Assembly: GCF_900109455.1 (NCBI RefSeq)
Contig: NZ_FOAG01000007.1
Location: 146,866-210,865 of the forward strand
DNA: 64,000 nucleotides
Origin: Roseovarius azorensis
Lineage (GTDB): Bacteria; Pseudomonadota; Alphaproteobacteria; Rhodobacterales; Rhodobacteraceae
Direction: 5' to 3'
Shown: positions 16,528 through 25,002 of the stretch, piece after piece
Layout: the number at the start of each line of letters is the position of its first letter
How positions within the stretch are numbered: the first letter of the stretch is position 1
Notes under the pieces: model-generated
What the model was told of the DNA's origin: nothing
Database searches by the model: none
Seen by the model: only the letters and a program-made list of their open reading frames with translations
Program-made: the position numbers and the translations under genes

Positions 16528-17933
16528 GATATGTTCCTTTCTTCCTGTTGTGTTTCTGTTTCGAGCGGCAGCGTGATAGTCACAAGCAGACCGCCCTCGG
16601 CGCGGTTCGCCAAAGTCACTTCGCCGCCGTGGGCTCTGATGATTGTTCGTGCTATCGACAGGCCAAGGCCGGTTCCGCCGGTTTCGCGCGAGCGGGATTT
16701 TTCGAGCCGGAAAAACGGCTCAAACACCTGCTCGAGTTCAGCTTCGGGGATACCGGGACCATTGTCCGCTACGAGTACGTGGACGTGCTCGGCGTCGTGC
16801 CGGAAGGTAACCTCGGCTCCTCCGCCGTAGCGACACGCATTCTCGATGATATTGCGCAGGGCACGACGCACCGATTTCGGACGCAACCTCACCCACAAGC
16901 TATCGGCTGCATCCAGGGTAAAGCCGTCGATCATGTCGAACTGCAACTGCTTCAAGTAGGCGCCGAGTTCGATCGTCTCGTAGGCTTCGGTGCTGGCCAT
17001 GCCCCGTGCAAAGGCCAGCGTTGCATCGACCATCTCTTGCATTTCCTCGACCGAGGCTATGAGGCTCTCGCGCGTTTCGTCTTCCTCGACCATCTCGGCC
17101 CGGACGCGCATGGCGGTTAGCGGAGAGCGCAGATCATGACCCAATGCGGCGAGAAGACGTGTTCGGTCTGTGACGAAGCGGGTCAGCCTTGCCTGCATCA
17201 TGTTAAACGCCTGGGTGAGACTGCGCACCTCGCTCGGACCGATCAGCGGCAATGGATCAACGGCTTCCCCGCGTCCAAGCTTGTCAGCCGCGCGAGAGAT
17301 CAGCAGAAGCGGTCCCGTCAGACGGGTCAGCAGAAACCAGAAAGCCGTGATCAGAATGATTGCCGCCGTGATGCCGAAACTGACGAATGACGCCCACGGC
17401 CATTGCAACGGTGGTCGCTCGAACCGTGTTCCGACATTCAGCCATTGACCGTCCATCAGGGCGATCGACAGTTGCATCTCGATCGCGGAAAGTTCGCCCC
17501 GCATCATCGCCAGATGCATTTCGGCCATCTCCGGCGCGAGATGCGGCATCGGCAGGATGCCATGATCGACCTCATGCAGTTCCACGCGGATTTCCCGCTC
17601 TTTCGTTCCGCCAAGAAGTCCACGAACGCGCGCCTCCACGGCTCCGCCGTCGGCATGGCTCGCATGGTCTACGGCGGGAATGTCCGAAAGATCGAAACGC
17701 ACTAACGGAGAATTCGCCGCTCTCAGGATCGCCTGCTGCAAGGATTGCGGCGCCTCTTCGAGCAAGAGCGCGACGTTCGCGGCCCGGCCTGCCGCCTCGA
17801 AGCCCAGAGCGGCGCGCACTGCGAGGCCACGCTCGTCGACGAACAGCCACAGGCTGATCGTCTGGGCGACGGCAAGCGCCGCGACGATCAGCAGGACCAG
17901 TTGCCGCCGAAGACTGTCGATGGCGCGCGGCAT
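16524..17933 (-). CDS. Two-component sensor histidine kinase
   Basis: About 469 residues: N-terminal helix (about 9-28), a periplasmic sensor region with several His and Met residues (VDHGILPMPHLAPEMAEMHLAMM), second helix, HAMP linker, phospho-acceptor H-box (ALGHDLRSPLTAMR) and catalytic boxes N (NIIENACRYG), G1 (DNGPGIPEAE) and G2 (GTGLGLSIA). ATG 17933 is preferred because it overlaps the response regulator stop (TGATG). The Met/His-rich sensor loop between the helices fits a copper or silver sensor, but the signal is inferred. Confidence 0.92.
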   Translation of the reverse strand: MPRAIDSLRRQLVLLIVAALAVAQTISLWLFVDERGLAVRAALGFEAAGRAANVALLLEEAPQSLQQAILRAANSPLVRFDLSDIPAVDHASHADGGAVEARVRGLLGGTKEREIRVELHEVDHGILPMPHLAPEMAEMHLAMMRGELSAIEMQLSIALMDGQWLNVGTRFERPPLQWPWASFVSFGITAAIILITAFWFLLTRLTGPLLLISRAADKLGRGEAVDPLPLIGPSEVRSLTQAFNMMQARLTRFVTDRTRLLAALGHDLRSPLTAMRVRAEMVEEDETRESLIASVEEMQEMVDATLAFARGMASTEAYETIELGAYLKQLQFDMIDGFTLDAADSLWVRLRPKSVRRALRNIIENACRYGGGAEVTFRHDAEHVHVLVADNGPGIPEAELEQVFEPFFRLEKSRSRETGGTGLGLSIARTIIRAHGGEVTLANRAEGGLLVTITLPLETETQQEERNIS

Positions 17934-18655
17934 CAGCTCAACTCGTGGACGTCGGCGGCCAGACAATAACCGCCGCCGCGCACCGTCGTGACAATGCGTG
18001 GGCGCGACGCATCAAGTTCGATCTTCCGGCGCAGCCGACTGATCTGATTGTCAATGGTCCGGTCAAAGACTGACGCCGCGCGGCCCGCCGTCAGATCGAG
18101 CAGCTGATCGCGGCTCAGGACAAAACGAGGACGTTCCAGCAGGACGGTCAACAGCTTGAATTCCGCGCTGGTCAGATCGATTTGTGCACCGTCCTCGCTT
18201 GACAGCACCCGACTGTCCGTGTCCAGGACCCAATGCGCAAACGCAATGCGTCTACCCGACAGACTGCCCGCGTAGGGCTCGGATCTCGTCGAGCGGCGCA
18301 GGATGGCCTTGATGCGGGCGATCAGTTCGCGCGGGTTGAAGGGTTTCGCAAGGTAGTCGTCCGCGCCGATTTCAAGGCCGACGATCCGATCGGTTTCCTC
18401 TCCAAGCGCCGTCAGCATCAAAATCGGAACGGCTCCGGTGGCGGACAGCCGCCGGCATACGGAGAGACCGTCTTCTCCCGGCATCATGACGTCGAGAACG
18501 ATCAGGTCGAATTGGCCGTTGGCGAGCTTCGCATCCATGTCGACCGCATCGCGCGCCGAGGTCGCGCGCATCCCGTTCTTCTCGAGATAGCGCGTTACGG
18601 CATCGCGGATTTCGCGGTGGTCATCGACAACAAGAATGTGCGGCTGTTCGCTCAT
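17933..18655 (-). CDS. OmpR-family response regulator
   Basis: A 240-residue regulator: receiver domain with D55 as phospho-acceptor (DLIVLDVMMPGEDG), acidic pair D11-D12, and a winged-helix output domain (RRKIELDASRPRIVTTVRGGGYCL). The start at 18655 has a strong ribosome site (AAGGAAGGG); upstream codons in the same frame are unlikely. It is the first gene of the regulator-kinase-SHOCT operon, divergent from the EF-hand gene. The 170 bp between them contain TTTGTCACGAAATGTAAC and TTTGTGAC repeats that could be its own binding sites. Confidence 0.93.
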   Translation of the reverse strand: MSEQPHILVVDDHREIRDAVTRYLEKNGMRATSARDAVDMDAKLANGQFDLIVLDVMMPGEDGLSVCRRLSATGAVPILMLTALGEETDRIVGLEIGADDYLAKPFNPRELIARIKAILRRSTRSEPYAGSLSGRRIAFAHWVLDTDSRVLSSEDGAQIDLTSAEFKLLTVLLERPRFVLSRDQLLDLTAGRAASVFDRTIDNQISRLRRKIELDASRPRIVTTVRGGGYCLAADVHELS

Positions 18656-18825
18656 AACCCTTCCTTTAGACGAATGCGGGGTGCTTTCCTGAAGAGATTT
18701 GTCACGAAATGTAACAGGCACCGCGTTTGTGACCCGCCGATACAAAACGCCGGTGTGCCCGGCATTCCGTCGCGACAATCACCTGCCATATGTTCGCTAT
18801 CGTAACACTGACACGAGGTGACCTA

Positions 18826-19425
18826 ATGAAACGCAATACTTTCTTCGCTGCAATGACCCTGGCCGCAACCGTTCTTGGCGGGGCCGCGTTCGCTGACGCC
18901 AATCACGGACATGCAGGGCAACCCGGCGCCAGATCCGGGCCCGGCATGATGCAGAGCGGCGGCCCCGGCATGATGGGCATGATGGGGGGCATGGACGGAA
19001 TGATGGACATGATGCAGCGCATGCATGGAAACATGATGGGCGGTATGGGCCCGACGGGTGGCATGGGTCCGATGGGCGGGGACATGATGCAGATGTTCGA
19101 CGCCGACGGCGATGGCACGGTCACGCCCGACGAGATGCGCTCGCAACTGCAGGCCAAGCTCGCGGAATACGACAGCGACGGCGACGGATCGCTCTCGATT
19201 TCCGAGTTCGAAACCCTTCATAGCGCGATGATCCGCGAGATGATGGTGGATCGCTTCCAGCACCTCGATGCTGACGGTGACGGCGCGGTGACGGCGGAAG
19301 AGATGGCGGCACCCGCCGAAATGATGGAACGGATACAGATGATGCGGTCGAACATGGCACAGCCGCCGGTTCAGCCCGGCAATGGCCAGGGCATGAGCAA
19401 CGGAACAATGATGAACGACAATTGA
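18826..19425 (+). CDS. Exported Met-rich EF-hand protein
   Basis: A 199-residue protein: signal peptide (1-23), a very Met/Gly-rich segment (about 35-90, repeated GMM and MMG units), then three EF-hand loops (DADGDGTVTPDEM, DSDGDGSLSISEF, DADGDGAVTAEEM). The EF hands bind calcium; the methionines are suited to Cu(I) or Ag(I). It is divergent from the two-component system, which may control it. The start at 18826 follows GAGGTGACCTA and gives a normal signal peptide; the longer frame from 18790 is not needed. Confidence 0.88.
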   Translation: MKRNTFFAAMTLAATVLGGAAFADANHGHAGQPGARSGPGMMQSGGPGMMGMMGGMDGMMDMMQRMHGNMMGGMGPTGGMGPMGGDMMQMFDADGDGTVTPDEMRSQLQAKLAEYDSDGDGSLSISEFETLHSAMIREMMVDRFQHLDADGDGAVTAEEMAAPAEMMERIQMMRSNMAQPPVQPGNGQGMSNGTMMNDN

Positions 19426-19431
19426 GCGGTT

Positions 19432-19455
19432 CGGCGCCAGCTCTGACTGGCGCCG
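19432..19455 (+). terminator. Hairpin after EF-hand gene
   Basis: A perfect 9 bp stem (CGGCGCCAG/CTGGCGCCG) with a 6-base loop lies 7 bp after the stop codon and is followed by ATTTCC. It looks like an intrinsic terminator with a weak U tract. Confidence 0.6.
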
Positions 19456-19570
19456 ATTTCCAAAACGCCTGACCCGCGAAGCATCCGGACGCAAAAGCCA
19501 GACCGCGTTCGGGATTGCCACGTCCAAGCAAAGGCCAGCAACCACCGCAAAATCGAAAGGAAGAATCGAA

Positions 19571-19957
19571 ATGGCTTATACCTATGATCGCGTATTGAAG
19601 GATGTCGCCATAGACGACGCCGAATTGCTTGTCCGCGATGCTTTGGCAGAGAAGGGCTTTGGCGTACTGACCGAGATCGACGTGCAGGCGACGATGCAAA
19701 AGAAGCTGGGCGTGGAGATGCCGCCTTATCGCATCCTTGGCGCCTGCAATCCGGGCATGGCTCACAAGGCCATCGAGATCGAGCCGCGCGTCGGCGCGAT
19801 GCTGCCCTGTAACGTTATTCTGCGCCAAGTAGACGCAGACACCGAAATCAGCGCCATTGACCCTGTGGCGTCGATGCAAGCGGTAAAGAACGCCGACCTA
19901 GATGCGGTCGCCGATCAAGTCCGCGATTTGCTCCGGGCGGCTTTGGACGCAGTCTGA
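19571..19957 (+). CDS. DUF302 protein
   Basis: A 128-residue cytoplasmic protein that matches DUF302 throughout: YDRVLKDVAIDDAELLVRDALAEKGFGVLTEIDVQ, and LGACNPGMAHKAIEIEPRVGAMLPCNVILRQ with the conserved Cys residues. The fold is known but not the function; members often accompany thiol or metal genes. A ribosome site (GGAAGAATCG) precedes it. It ends 17 bp before a CueR-type promoter, so it is separate from the next operon. Confidence 0.88.
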   Translation: MAYTYDRVLKDVAIDDAELLVRDALAEKGFGVLTEIDVQATMQKKLGVEMPPYRILGACNPGMAHKAIEIEPRVGAMLPCNVILRQVDADTEISAIDPVASMQAVKNADLDAVADQVRDLLRAALDAV

Positions 19958-19974
19958 TTTTTCTCGCGGCGCTC

Positions 19975-20005
19975 TTAACCTTCCAGTTAGTGGAATCTGT
20001 ATAAT
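19975..20005 (+). promoter_or_regulatory. CueR/MerR-type promoter 4 (VTT-lgt-sigma operon)
   Basis: TTAACC (19975-19980), a 19 bp spacer holding TTCC-N7-GGAA, and a perfect TATAAT (20000-20005). The N7 centre is the canonical CueR spacing. It lies 82 bp before the VTT gene and heads the operon that includes an ECF sigma factor. This is the clearest MerR-type promoter in the window. Confidence 0.82.
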
Positions 20006-20087
20006 GGGCCGAAACCAGAGCAACCGAGATCGAGGCAAAGCGCAGCGGCGATCTTTCTGTTTGCCGCTAACCTGACATGAGGCGCAG

Positions 20088-20774
20088 ATGAACCGCGACC
20101 ATACCATACCACCTACCCTCAAGGCCGCCGTCGCGCTGGCCTTTGCGGTCGTCTTGCTAGCCCTTGCCTTCGGACCCTTATCCGACACCCTGACCGCTCT
20201 GAAGGGCGACAGGATATCTACGTGGGTCATGGCTGCAGGCATCTGGGGGCCAATTGTGATCGTTGGACTGATGACGACAGCAATCGTGGCCACGCCGATC
20301 CCAAGTGCACCCATCGCGTTGGCTGCGGGCGCCGCTTACGGCCACACCCTCGGAACAGTCTACGTCGTTCTCGGCGCCGAACTCGGCGCTCTTGCAGCCT
20401 TCGGGCTCGCCCGGTTCTTGGGTCGGGACGTGTTGCGACAATGGTTCGGTGATAGGGTCGATGCTGGCTGGCTCGGCTCTCAGAACGTACTGACACTCAC
20501 AGTTTTTGTCAGCCGGCTGCTGCCATTCGTTTCATTCGATATCGTCAGCTATGCCGCGGGGCTCAGCCGGCTGCAATTCTGGCGCTTCGGACTGGCCACC
20601 CTGGCCGGGATCATTCCCGCCAGTTTCGTGCTCGCGCATTTTGGGAGCGAAGTCGTCAGCGGAGACACTACCCGTGCTGCCTGGGCCGCAATCGGGCTGG
20701 GCGCACTGACCCTGACGCCGCTTGTCATCATTAGTATCAGAGACTGGCAAAGACGTGGGTTGCCCCATGACTGA
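20088..20774 (+). CDS. TVP38/TMEM64 (VTT-domain) membrane protein
   Basis: A 228-residue protein with about six membrane helices and the VTT/DedA-like core: PIPSAPIALAAGAAYGHTLGTVYVVLGAELGALAAFGLARFLGRD and the later SRLLPFVSFDIVSYAAGLSRLQFWRF. Such proteins are lipid scramblases or transporters, and members occur in mercury and copper loci. It is the first gene after the CueR promoter and 96 bp upstream of lgt, which fits a membrane-lipid or lipoprotein role. Confidence 0.85.
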   Translation: MNRDHTIPPTLKAAVALAFAVVLLALAFGPLSDTLTALKGDRISTWVMAAGIWGPIVIVGLMTTAIVATPIPSAPIALAAGAAYGHTLGTVYVVLGAELGALAAFGLARFLGRDVLRQWFGDRVDAGWLGSQNVLTLTVFVSRLLPFVSFDIVSYAAGLSRLQFWRFGLATLAGIIPASFVLAHFGSEVVSGDTTRAAWAAIGLGALTLTPLVIISIRDWQRRGLPHD

Positions 20775-20870
20775 TCAACACGCACTTCATCGTCAGACGC
20801 CGCCGCCATGGAACAATCGCCATTGGCATTTCGGTTTTCGGGTTCAACGAAAAAGACAAAGGGCGCATCC

Positions 20871-21794
20871 ATGCTGACCGCGGCGATACAGTTTCCGGAT
20901 ATTGGAACCGACATGGTCTCGATCGAGATCGGCAGTTTCACGTTCGCGCTGCGCTGGTACGCGCTTGCCTATATCGTCGGCATCCTCATCGGATGGCGCA
21001 TCTGCCTGGCGGCTGTTCGTCGCTCGGCACTCTGGCCATCGGCCAGGCCGCCACTTGATCGCCAGCAGATCGAGAACCTCCTGACATGGATCATCCTGGG
21101 CGTGATCGTCGGCGGACGCGTGGGCTTCGTGCTATTTTATCAGCCCGACTACTACCTGGCCAACCCCCTGGAAATCCTCAAGGTATGGCAGGGCGGCATG
21201 TCTTTCCACGGCGGTTTCGCAGGTGTTGCGATCGCCACGCTGGCATTCTGTCTGCGCCAGAATGCGCCCATGCTCAGCACCGCTGACTTGCTTGCGTTGG
21301 CAACCCCACCGGGACTGTTTCTGGGGCGGCTTGCGAATTTCACCAACAACGAGCTTTGGGGTCGACCGACGGATGTTCCATGGGCGGTGATCTTCCCGGG
21401 CGATGCGGCGCAAGCCTGCGAAGGCATTACCAGCCTCTGCGCCCGCCATCCTTCGCAGCTCTACGAGGCGCTTCTGGAGGGACTGCTGCTCGGTACGCTC
21501 CTACTCTATCTCGCCTGGCACCGCGGCTGGCTTAAGACCCCCGGCGCCCTGACCGGCGCATTTCTGATCGGGTACGGCTCTGCCAGGAGCTTCGTGGAGC
21601 TGTTCCGGCAGCCGGACATGCAGTTCGTGACCACTGAAAATCCGATCGGTCACGCGCTTCATTTCGGCGAATGGGGGCTAACGATGGGTCAAGTGCTTTC
21701 CGCACCGATGATCCTGACCGGACTGGCTCTGATTCTGTACTCGTTCAGACGCTCCGGAAGCGCAGCCGACCAGAGGCCGAATACGGTCGCGTGA
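20871..21794 (+). CDS. lgt: Prolipoprotein diacylglyceryl transferase (accessory Lgt)
   Basis: A 307-residue membrane enzyme with the Lgt signature: [42 protein letters not shown] (catalytic region), HPSQLYEA and FVELFRQPD. It transfers diacylglycerol to the lipobox Cys of prolipoproteins. ATG 20871 is chosen because the N-terminus then resembles known Lgt ([14 protein letters not shown]). It lies in a copper-inducible operon and is probably a second copy of the housekeeping gene. Lipoprotein acylation is reported to be a copper-sensitive step, and a lipoprotein gene is at 342. Confidence 0.92.
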   Translation: MLTAAIQFPDIGTDMVSIEIGSFTFALRWYALAYIVGILIGWRICLAAVRRSALWPSARPPLDRQQIENLLTWIILGVIVGGRVGFVLFYQPDYYLANPLEILKVWQGGMSFHGGFAGVAIATLAFCLRQNAPMLSTADLLALATPPGLFLGRLANFTNNELWGRPTDVPWAVIFPGDAAQACEGITSLCARHPSQLYEALLEGLLLGTLLLYLAWHRGWLKTPGALTGAFLIGYGSARSFVELFRQPDMQFVTTENPIGHALHFGEWGLTMGQVLSAPMILTGLALILYSFRRSGSAADQRPNTVA

Positions 21795-21825
21795 TCGAAA
21801 GGAGCCACGAAAAGGAGGAACTCGA

Positions 21826-22389
21826 ATGAACAGCGATATGGAAGAACAAATCAGTGAAACATCGACCCAGCGCGCATTGCTGGACGGGCGTGGGGCGTTT
21901 CTGGGGTTTCTCGTGAAACGGCTTGGCAACCGAGCCGACGCCGAGGATGTCCTGCAGGAGTACTGTATCCGTGTGCTGGCACGTAAGGATCAACTGCGCG
22001 ATATCGAGCGGATGGATGCCTGGTTATACGCGATCCTGCGGTCCACCATGAACGATCATTACCGCAAGACCACACGGCACAGCCGGCTGGCCGTGGCTGT
22101 CGCACGAGAACCGCAAGAGTTGGTTGCCGATGCGCCGGTGCAGATGGCGCAGCCATGCACTTGCCCGAGCAGGCTGCTTGCCGAACTTCGTCCCATTGAT
22201 GCCAATTTGATCCGGAGGATTGATTTCGGTGAAGAGGATCGGGGAATGGTGGCCGCCGAGATGGGGTTGAACCGCAACGCCCTTGGCGTTCGGCTGCACA
22301 GAGCACGCGCTGCTCTGCGTGAGGTGATCCAACACCATTGCGGAGCCTGCTGCCTGGAGGACCCCGATGATTGCCATTGCCCTGTCTAG
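21826..22389 (+). CDS. ECF sigma factor with Cys-rich tail (copy 1)
   Basis: A 187-residue sigma-70-family factor: region 2 (GRGAFLGFLVKRLGNRADAEDVLQ, AWLYAILRSTMNDHYRK) and region 4 (MVAAEMGLNRNALGVRLHRARAALREVI). It ends in a tail with C172, C175, C176, C183 and C185, and has C111-T-C113 in the linker between regions 2 and 4. The Cys tail recalls CorE, the copper-sensing ECF factor of Myxococcus, which has a C-terminal Cys-rich domain and no anti-sigma factor; none is encoded here either. The RBS is strong (AAAAGGAGG). It follows lgt by 31 bp behind CueR-type promoter 4. A close paralogue is at 35730. Confidence 0.9.
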   Translation: MNSDMEEQISETSTQRALLDGRGAFLGFLVKRLGNRADAEDVLQEYCIRVLARKDQLRDIERMDAWLYAILRSTMNDHYRKTTRHSRLAVAVAREPQELVADAPVQMAQPCTCPSRLLAELRPIDANLIRRIDFGEEDRGMVAAEMGLNRNALGVRLHRARAALREVIQHHCGACCLEDPDDCHCPV

Positions 22390-22446
22390 CGACGAAGCGA
22401 TCCCGTAAGTCCATCAAACTGCGACACGGAAAGCTATACGACGGGA

Positions 22447-23133
22447 TCAGGCGAACAGTTCAGGGCATTCGCGGGCGCATTTGTTGGTAAGGATGATGTA
22501 AACCAGATGCAGTGTTGCCAGCCCCGCCAGCAGGCAGAAAAATGATATGTAGGCGTATTGCAGGAAGGCGATGTCGACCACGATGACCGCCACCAGCGTC
22601 AGGGCGAAATGGCGCACATGCTTGTAATGCGACAGTGCCGGGGGCAAGGTGATAAGGGTAACGTAGATCGTGTTGGTCAACCAGCGCGGCATCATGAAAT
22701 CAAGCCACATGGATTTTTCATAGGCCAGCGACTGATTGTTGATCTCGACCACGACCATGCTGCTGTCGAGCCCGTGCGGGATGTAAAGCAATAGACCGAA
22801 AATCAGCCCGATCACTGCCATGATCAGGAACAGCCTCTTGCGGGAACTCTCGTCCGGCTCGAGTACGTAGACCGAGAACGGCACCCAAATTGGCCAGATG
22901 AACCAAGTGAAAAAGATGAACCCCATGGCCCCCCATAAAACCGTCAGGGGATCATTTTCGTTCATGCCGACCCAGACAAAACCTTCCGTGAATTGCTGAA
23001 GGCCGGCAAAAAGCGGCATCAGGGCAAGCGGCAGGTAGCGTTTGTTGCGCTGCAATGCCACAATCGAAATGGCAGTCCCGCCGCCGACAAGGAACACGCT
23101 GGCGGCAAAGCTGACTTGGGCGGATAGGCACAT
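22447..23133 (-). CDS. DUF6629 family membrane protein
   Basis: A 228-residue protein with about seven membrane helices, beginning MCLSAQVSFAASVFLVGGG and containing LPLALMPLFAGLQQFTEGFVW, the pattern of DUF6629. The function is unknown; the conserved Cys2, Gln and Glu in membrane segments could bind a ligand or metal. It is convergent with the sigma factor gene and alone on its strand. I see no CueR or ECF element upstream. Confidence 0.75.
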   Translation of the reverse strand: MCLSAQVSFAASVFLVGGGTAISIVALQRNKRYLPLALMPLFAGLQQFTEGFVWVGMNENDPLTVLWGAMGFIFFTWFIWPIWVPFSVYVLEPDESSRKRLFLIMAVIGLIFGLLLYIPHGLDSSMVVVEINNQSLAYEKSMWLDFMMPRWLTNTIYVTLITLPPALSHYKHVRHFALTLVAVIVVDIAFLQYAYISFFCLLAGLATLHLVYIILTNKCARECPELFA

Positions 23134-23464
23134 GGAAACTTCTCTCCGTTTCTTTCAGTTTGAAAACGTCCGTCGCCCAAACCTATACCGCGTAGCAAGT
23201 TCTTAGAATTATCCTAGTCGCCGTCTGTGCCACTGACCAGCCTGCGAGTACGACTTGGAGACGCTGTTCAGTGTCGCCCCGACAGGCCGGTCTGACCAAG
23301 AGGCTGCATCTAGGACCGCGAGGGTCCAGCAAGGCCCACCAAAGCCGCGCGTTTCGCAGGCCATAACTTGCTGTCGAGCGCCTCGCGCTAGGCATCAACC
23401 CACTGGCCTCACCTTCAGGGACCATGGTCGCGGGGCGCGATCTTGAAGACTTCAAGAATTTCGG
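23134..23464. other. Non-coding stretch
   Basis: About 330 bp with no gene I can support. The open frame on the minus strand (23183-23455) looks like random high-GC coding. It probably contains the promoter of the DUF6629 gene and degraded sequence leading into the nuoN-like scar. Confidence 0.4.
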
Positions 23465-23770
23465 TTGTGTGCGCCTGCGGTCGGAGTGGCAATGGTCGCG
23501 TTCCCGCTCTCGCTCACCGGGATTCCACCGCCCTTCGGATTTGTTGGCAAGGTGCTGCTGTTCGGCGCGGTAATCGAGACAGGCTATCCGTGGCTGGCGG
23601 TGATTGGCATTCCCAACAGCATGCTAGCGATGACGTTCTATCTGCGCATCGTGGAGCAGATGTATCAGGCCCGCGATAAAGAGGAGGGCCGGGCCCACTG
23701 TTGGTCGTGCTTTGTGCGACCGCTGGTCACGGCGCTGATGGGGCTGATTGCGAAGGTATTTCCCAATTGA
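23465..23770 (+). pseudogene. Remnant of a NADH dehydrogenase/antiporter subunit (NuoN/MnhD-like)
   Basis: About 90 codons that match the C-terminal part of the NuoN/MrpD family: FPLSLTGIPPPFGFVGKVLLFGAVIE, WLAVIGIPNSMLAMTFYLRIVEQMY. Full-length proteins have around 480 residues, so four fifths are missing and no start or RBS is convincing. It is a scar of deletion or recombination and should not be functional. Confidence 0.75.
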
Positions 23771-23818
23771 CGCAGAGGGCAGTTCGCGCCGTTCGCGTCA
23801 AAGCAGTGATCTGGCTTT

Positions 23819-24724
23819 TCAACCCCTAAGCGGGTCGGCCGGCCGCTTTGGCTGCCCGGGATCAAGCAACTCCGCGATTTCTGCATATATGCGGCGCGTG
23901 GCCACGGCCCCGGCAGCGATGCAGCGACGTTTGAGCCCGAATTCCAGTGTGCCGATCGAGCGCCCGAAATCGGGTCGTATCACCAGATCCGCCTGATCGA
24001 ACCGCAGCCGTGCATGTTCATACTGGCAGACTTCTATGGATCGCAGCATCGCCTGCATGCCGTTTTTCGGGCCAACCGCGTTTTCGCGCTGACTTGGGTC
24101 CACCGCGATCACGACCTCTGCGCCTGTTGCCCTTGCAACATCGACCGGCGCTATGTCGGCATAGGCCCCGTCCATCAGCACATGCGGTCCATCGACCAAG
24201 GGCGGCAATATCCCGGCAAGCGCCGCGCTGGCATAGACGTAATCCGTGGCACGCCCCTTGCCAAAGACCACACGTGTACCGGTCAGCATGTCGGTTGCGC
24301 AGACGAACACCGGGATGCGGCCATCTTCCAGGTTTTTGCCCTGCGTCAGGCCAGACAGGACGCTGCGGCCCCATGACTCGGTAGGCGCGCCAACCCCCCA
24401 GCCAAAATACATGTCGCGAGCGGCAAGCAAAGCGGTACGAAGCCCCCTCATTCTTGCGACCAGACCGGGTAGGCGAAAGTCCGGAGTTGCCGGAAACCCG
24501 CTGGTATCCATGTCTACCAGTGCGTCGAACCAATTGTCATTCAGGGCGTAGGTGGCGCCCGCAACCGCACCCATGGATACCCCCACGATTGCGCTCGGCA
24601 CAAAGCCTCGGGAGATAAGCGCGCGTAACACACCCGCATGAGAGAGACCCCTGGCGCCGCCGCCACTGAACACAAGGGCGAAAGATTTGTGAGTCTTGCC
24701 TCCTGGTTGTACCTGTCCCGTCAT
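23819..24724 (-). CDS. Patatin-like phospholipase
   Basis: A 301-residue protein with the patatin signature: oxyanion loop GGGARGLSHAGVL, nucleophile GVSMG and the DGA dyad (LMDGAYADIAPV). It is of the bacterial RssA/NTE type, a cytoplasmic or membrane-attached serine lipase for phospholipids or lysophospholipids. It is divergent from the P1B ATPase operon (278 bp gap with the ECF-type promoter). Its role here is unclear; lipid turnover under membrane stress is an inference. Confidence 0.88.
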   Translation of the reverse strand: MTGQVQPGGKTHKSFALVFSGGGARGLSHAGVLRALISRGFVPSAIVGVSMGAVAGATYALNDNWFDALVDMDTSGFPATPDFRLPGLVARMRGLRTALLAARDMYFGWGVGAPTESWGRSVLSGLTQGKNLEDGRIPVFVCATDMLTGTRVVFGKGRATDYVYASAALAGILPPLVDGPHVLMDGAYADIAPVDVARATGAEVVIAVDPSQRENAVGPKNGMQAMLRSIEVCQYEHARLRFDQADLVIRPDFGRSIGTLEFGLKRRCIAAGAVATRRIYAEIAELLDPGQPKRPADPLRG

Positions 24725-24923
24725 TGTCCAGCCTCCGCTTTCCGGTTTTCTCCGAGGAGTGTCAGAAACTGTGCAACGGCCTTTTATCGGTCCACGCCCC
24801 GCGATGTCTTTGACGCTACACGACCGTGATAATTACGGCCCGGTGGGTTTTGGCACACCGCGTTGCCCCGACGGAGGCTGTTGAATGCACCACCCGTCTT
24901 GGCCGCATGTTTTCAGTCGCCTC

Positions 24924-24950
24924 TGTAACGATCGCCCGCTTGCAACGTCT
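24924..24950 (+). promoter_or_regulatory. ECF-type promoter A (CPD-ATPase/arc operon)
   Basis: TGTAACGAT (24924-24932), 13 bp, CGTCT (24946-24950), followed by A. The same two blocks at the same spacing occur at 34499, 36375 and 41517. The CGTC -10 is typical of ECF sigma promoters. It lies 52 bp before the TTG start of the ATPase. Confidence 0.7.
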
Positions 24951-25002
24951 ATCCACCAAACGGTCGTTTCCGATCGCAAGGAAAAATCGACAGGAGCCAA
25001 AA

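Noticed and set aside
18702..18830. TGTAAC-type repeats between the response regulator and EF-hand genes as ECF or CueR sites
   Set aside because: They lack both the CGTCT block and the TTCC/GGAA dyad; they are more likely sites for the response regulator.
19806..19832. TGTAACGTT inside the DUF302 gene
   Set aside because: No CGTCT at the required spacing and it is in coding sequence.
23183..23455. Minus-strand 90-codon frame near the nuoN-like scar
   Set aside because: No ribosome site or recognisable domain; composition is that of random high-GC sequence.
24826..25002. N-terminal extension of the CPD ATPase from ATG 24826
   Set aside because: It has no domain, spans the ECF-type promoter, and a TTG with AGGAG at 25003 gives a normal N-terminus.
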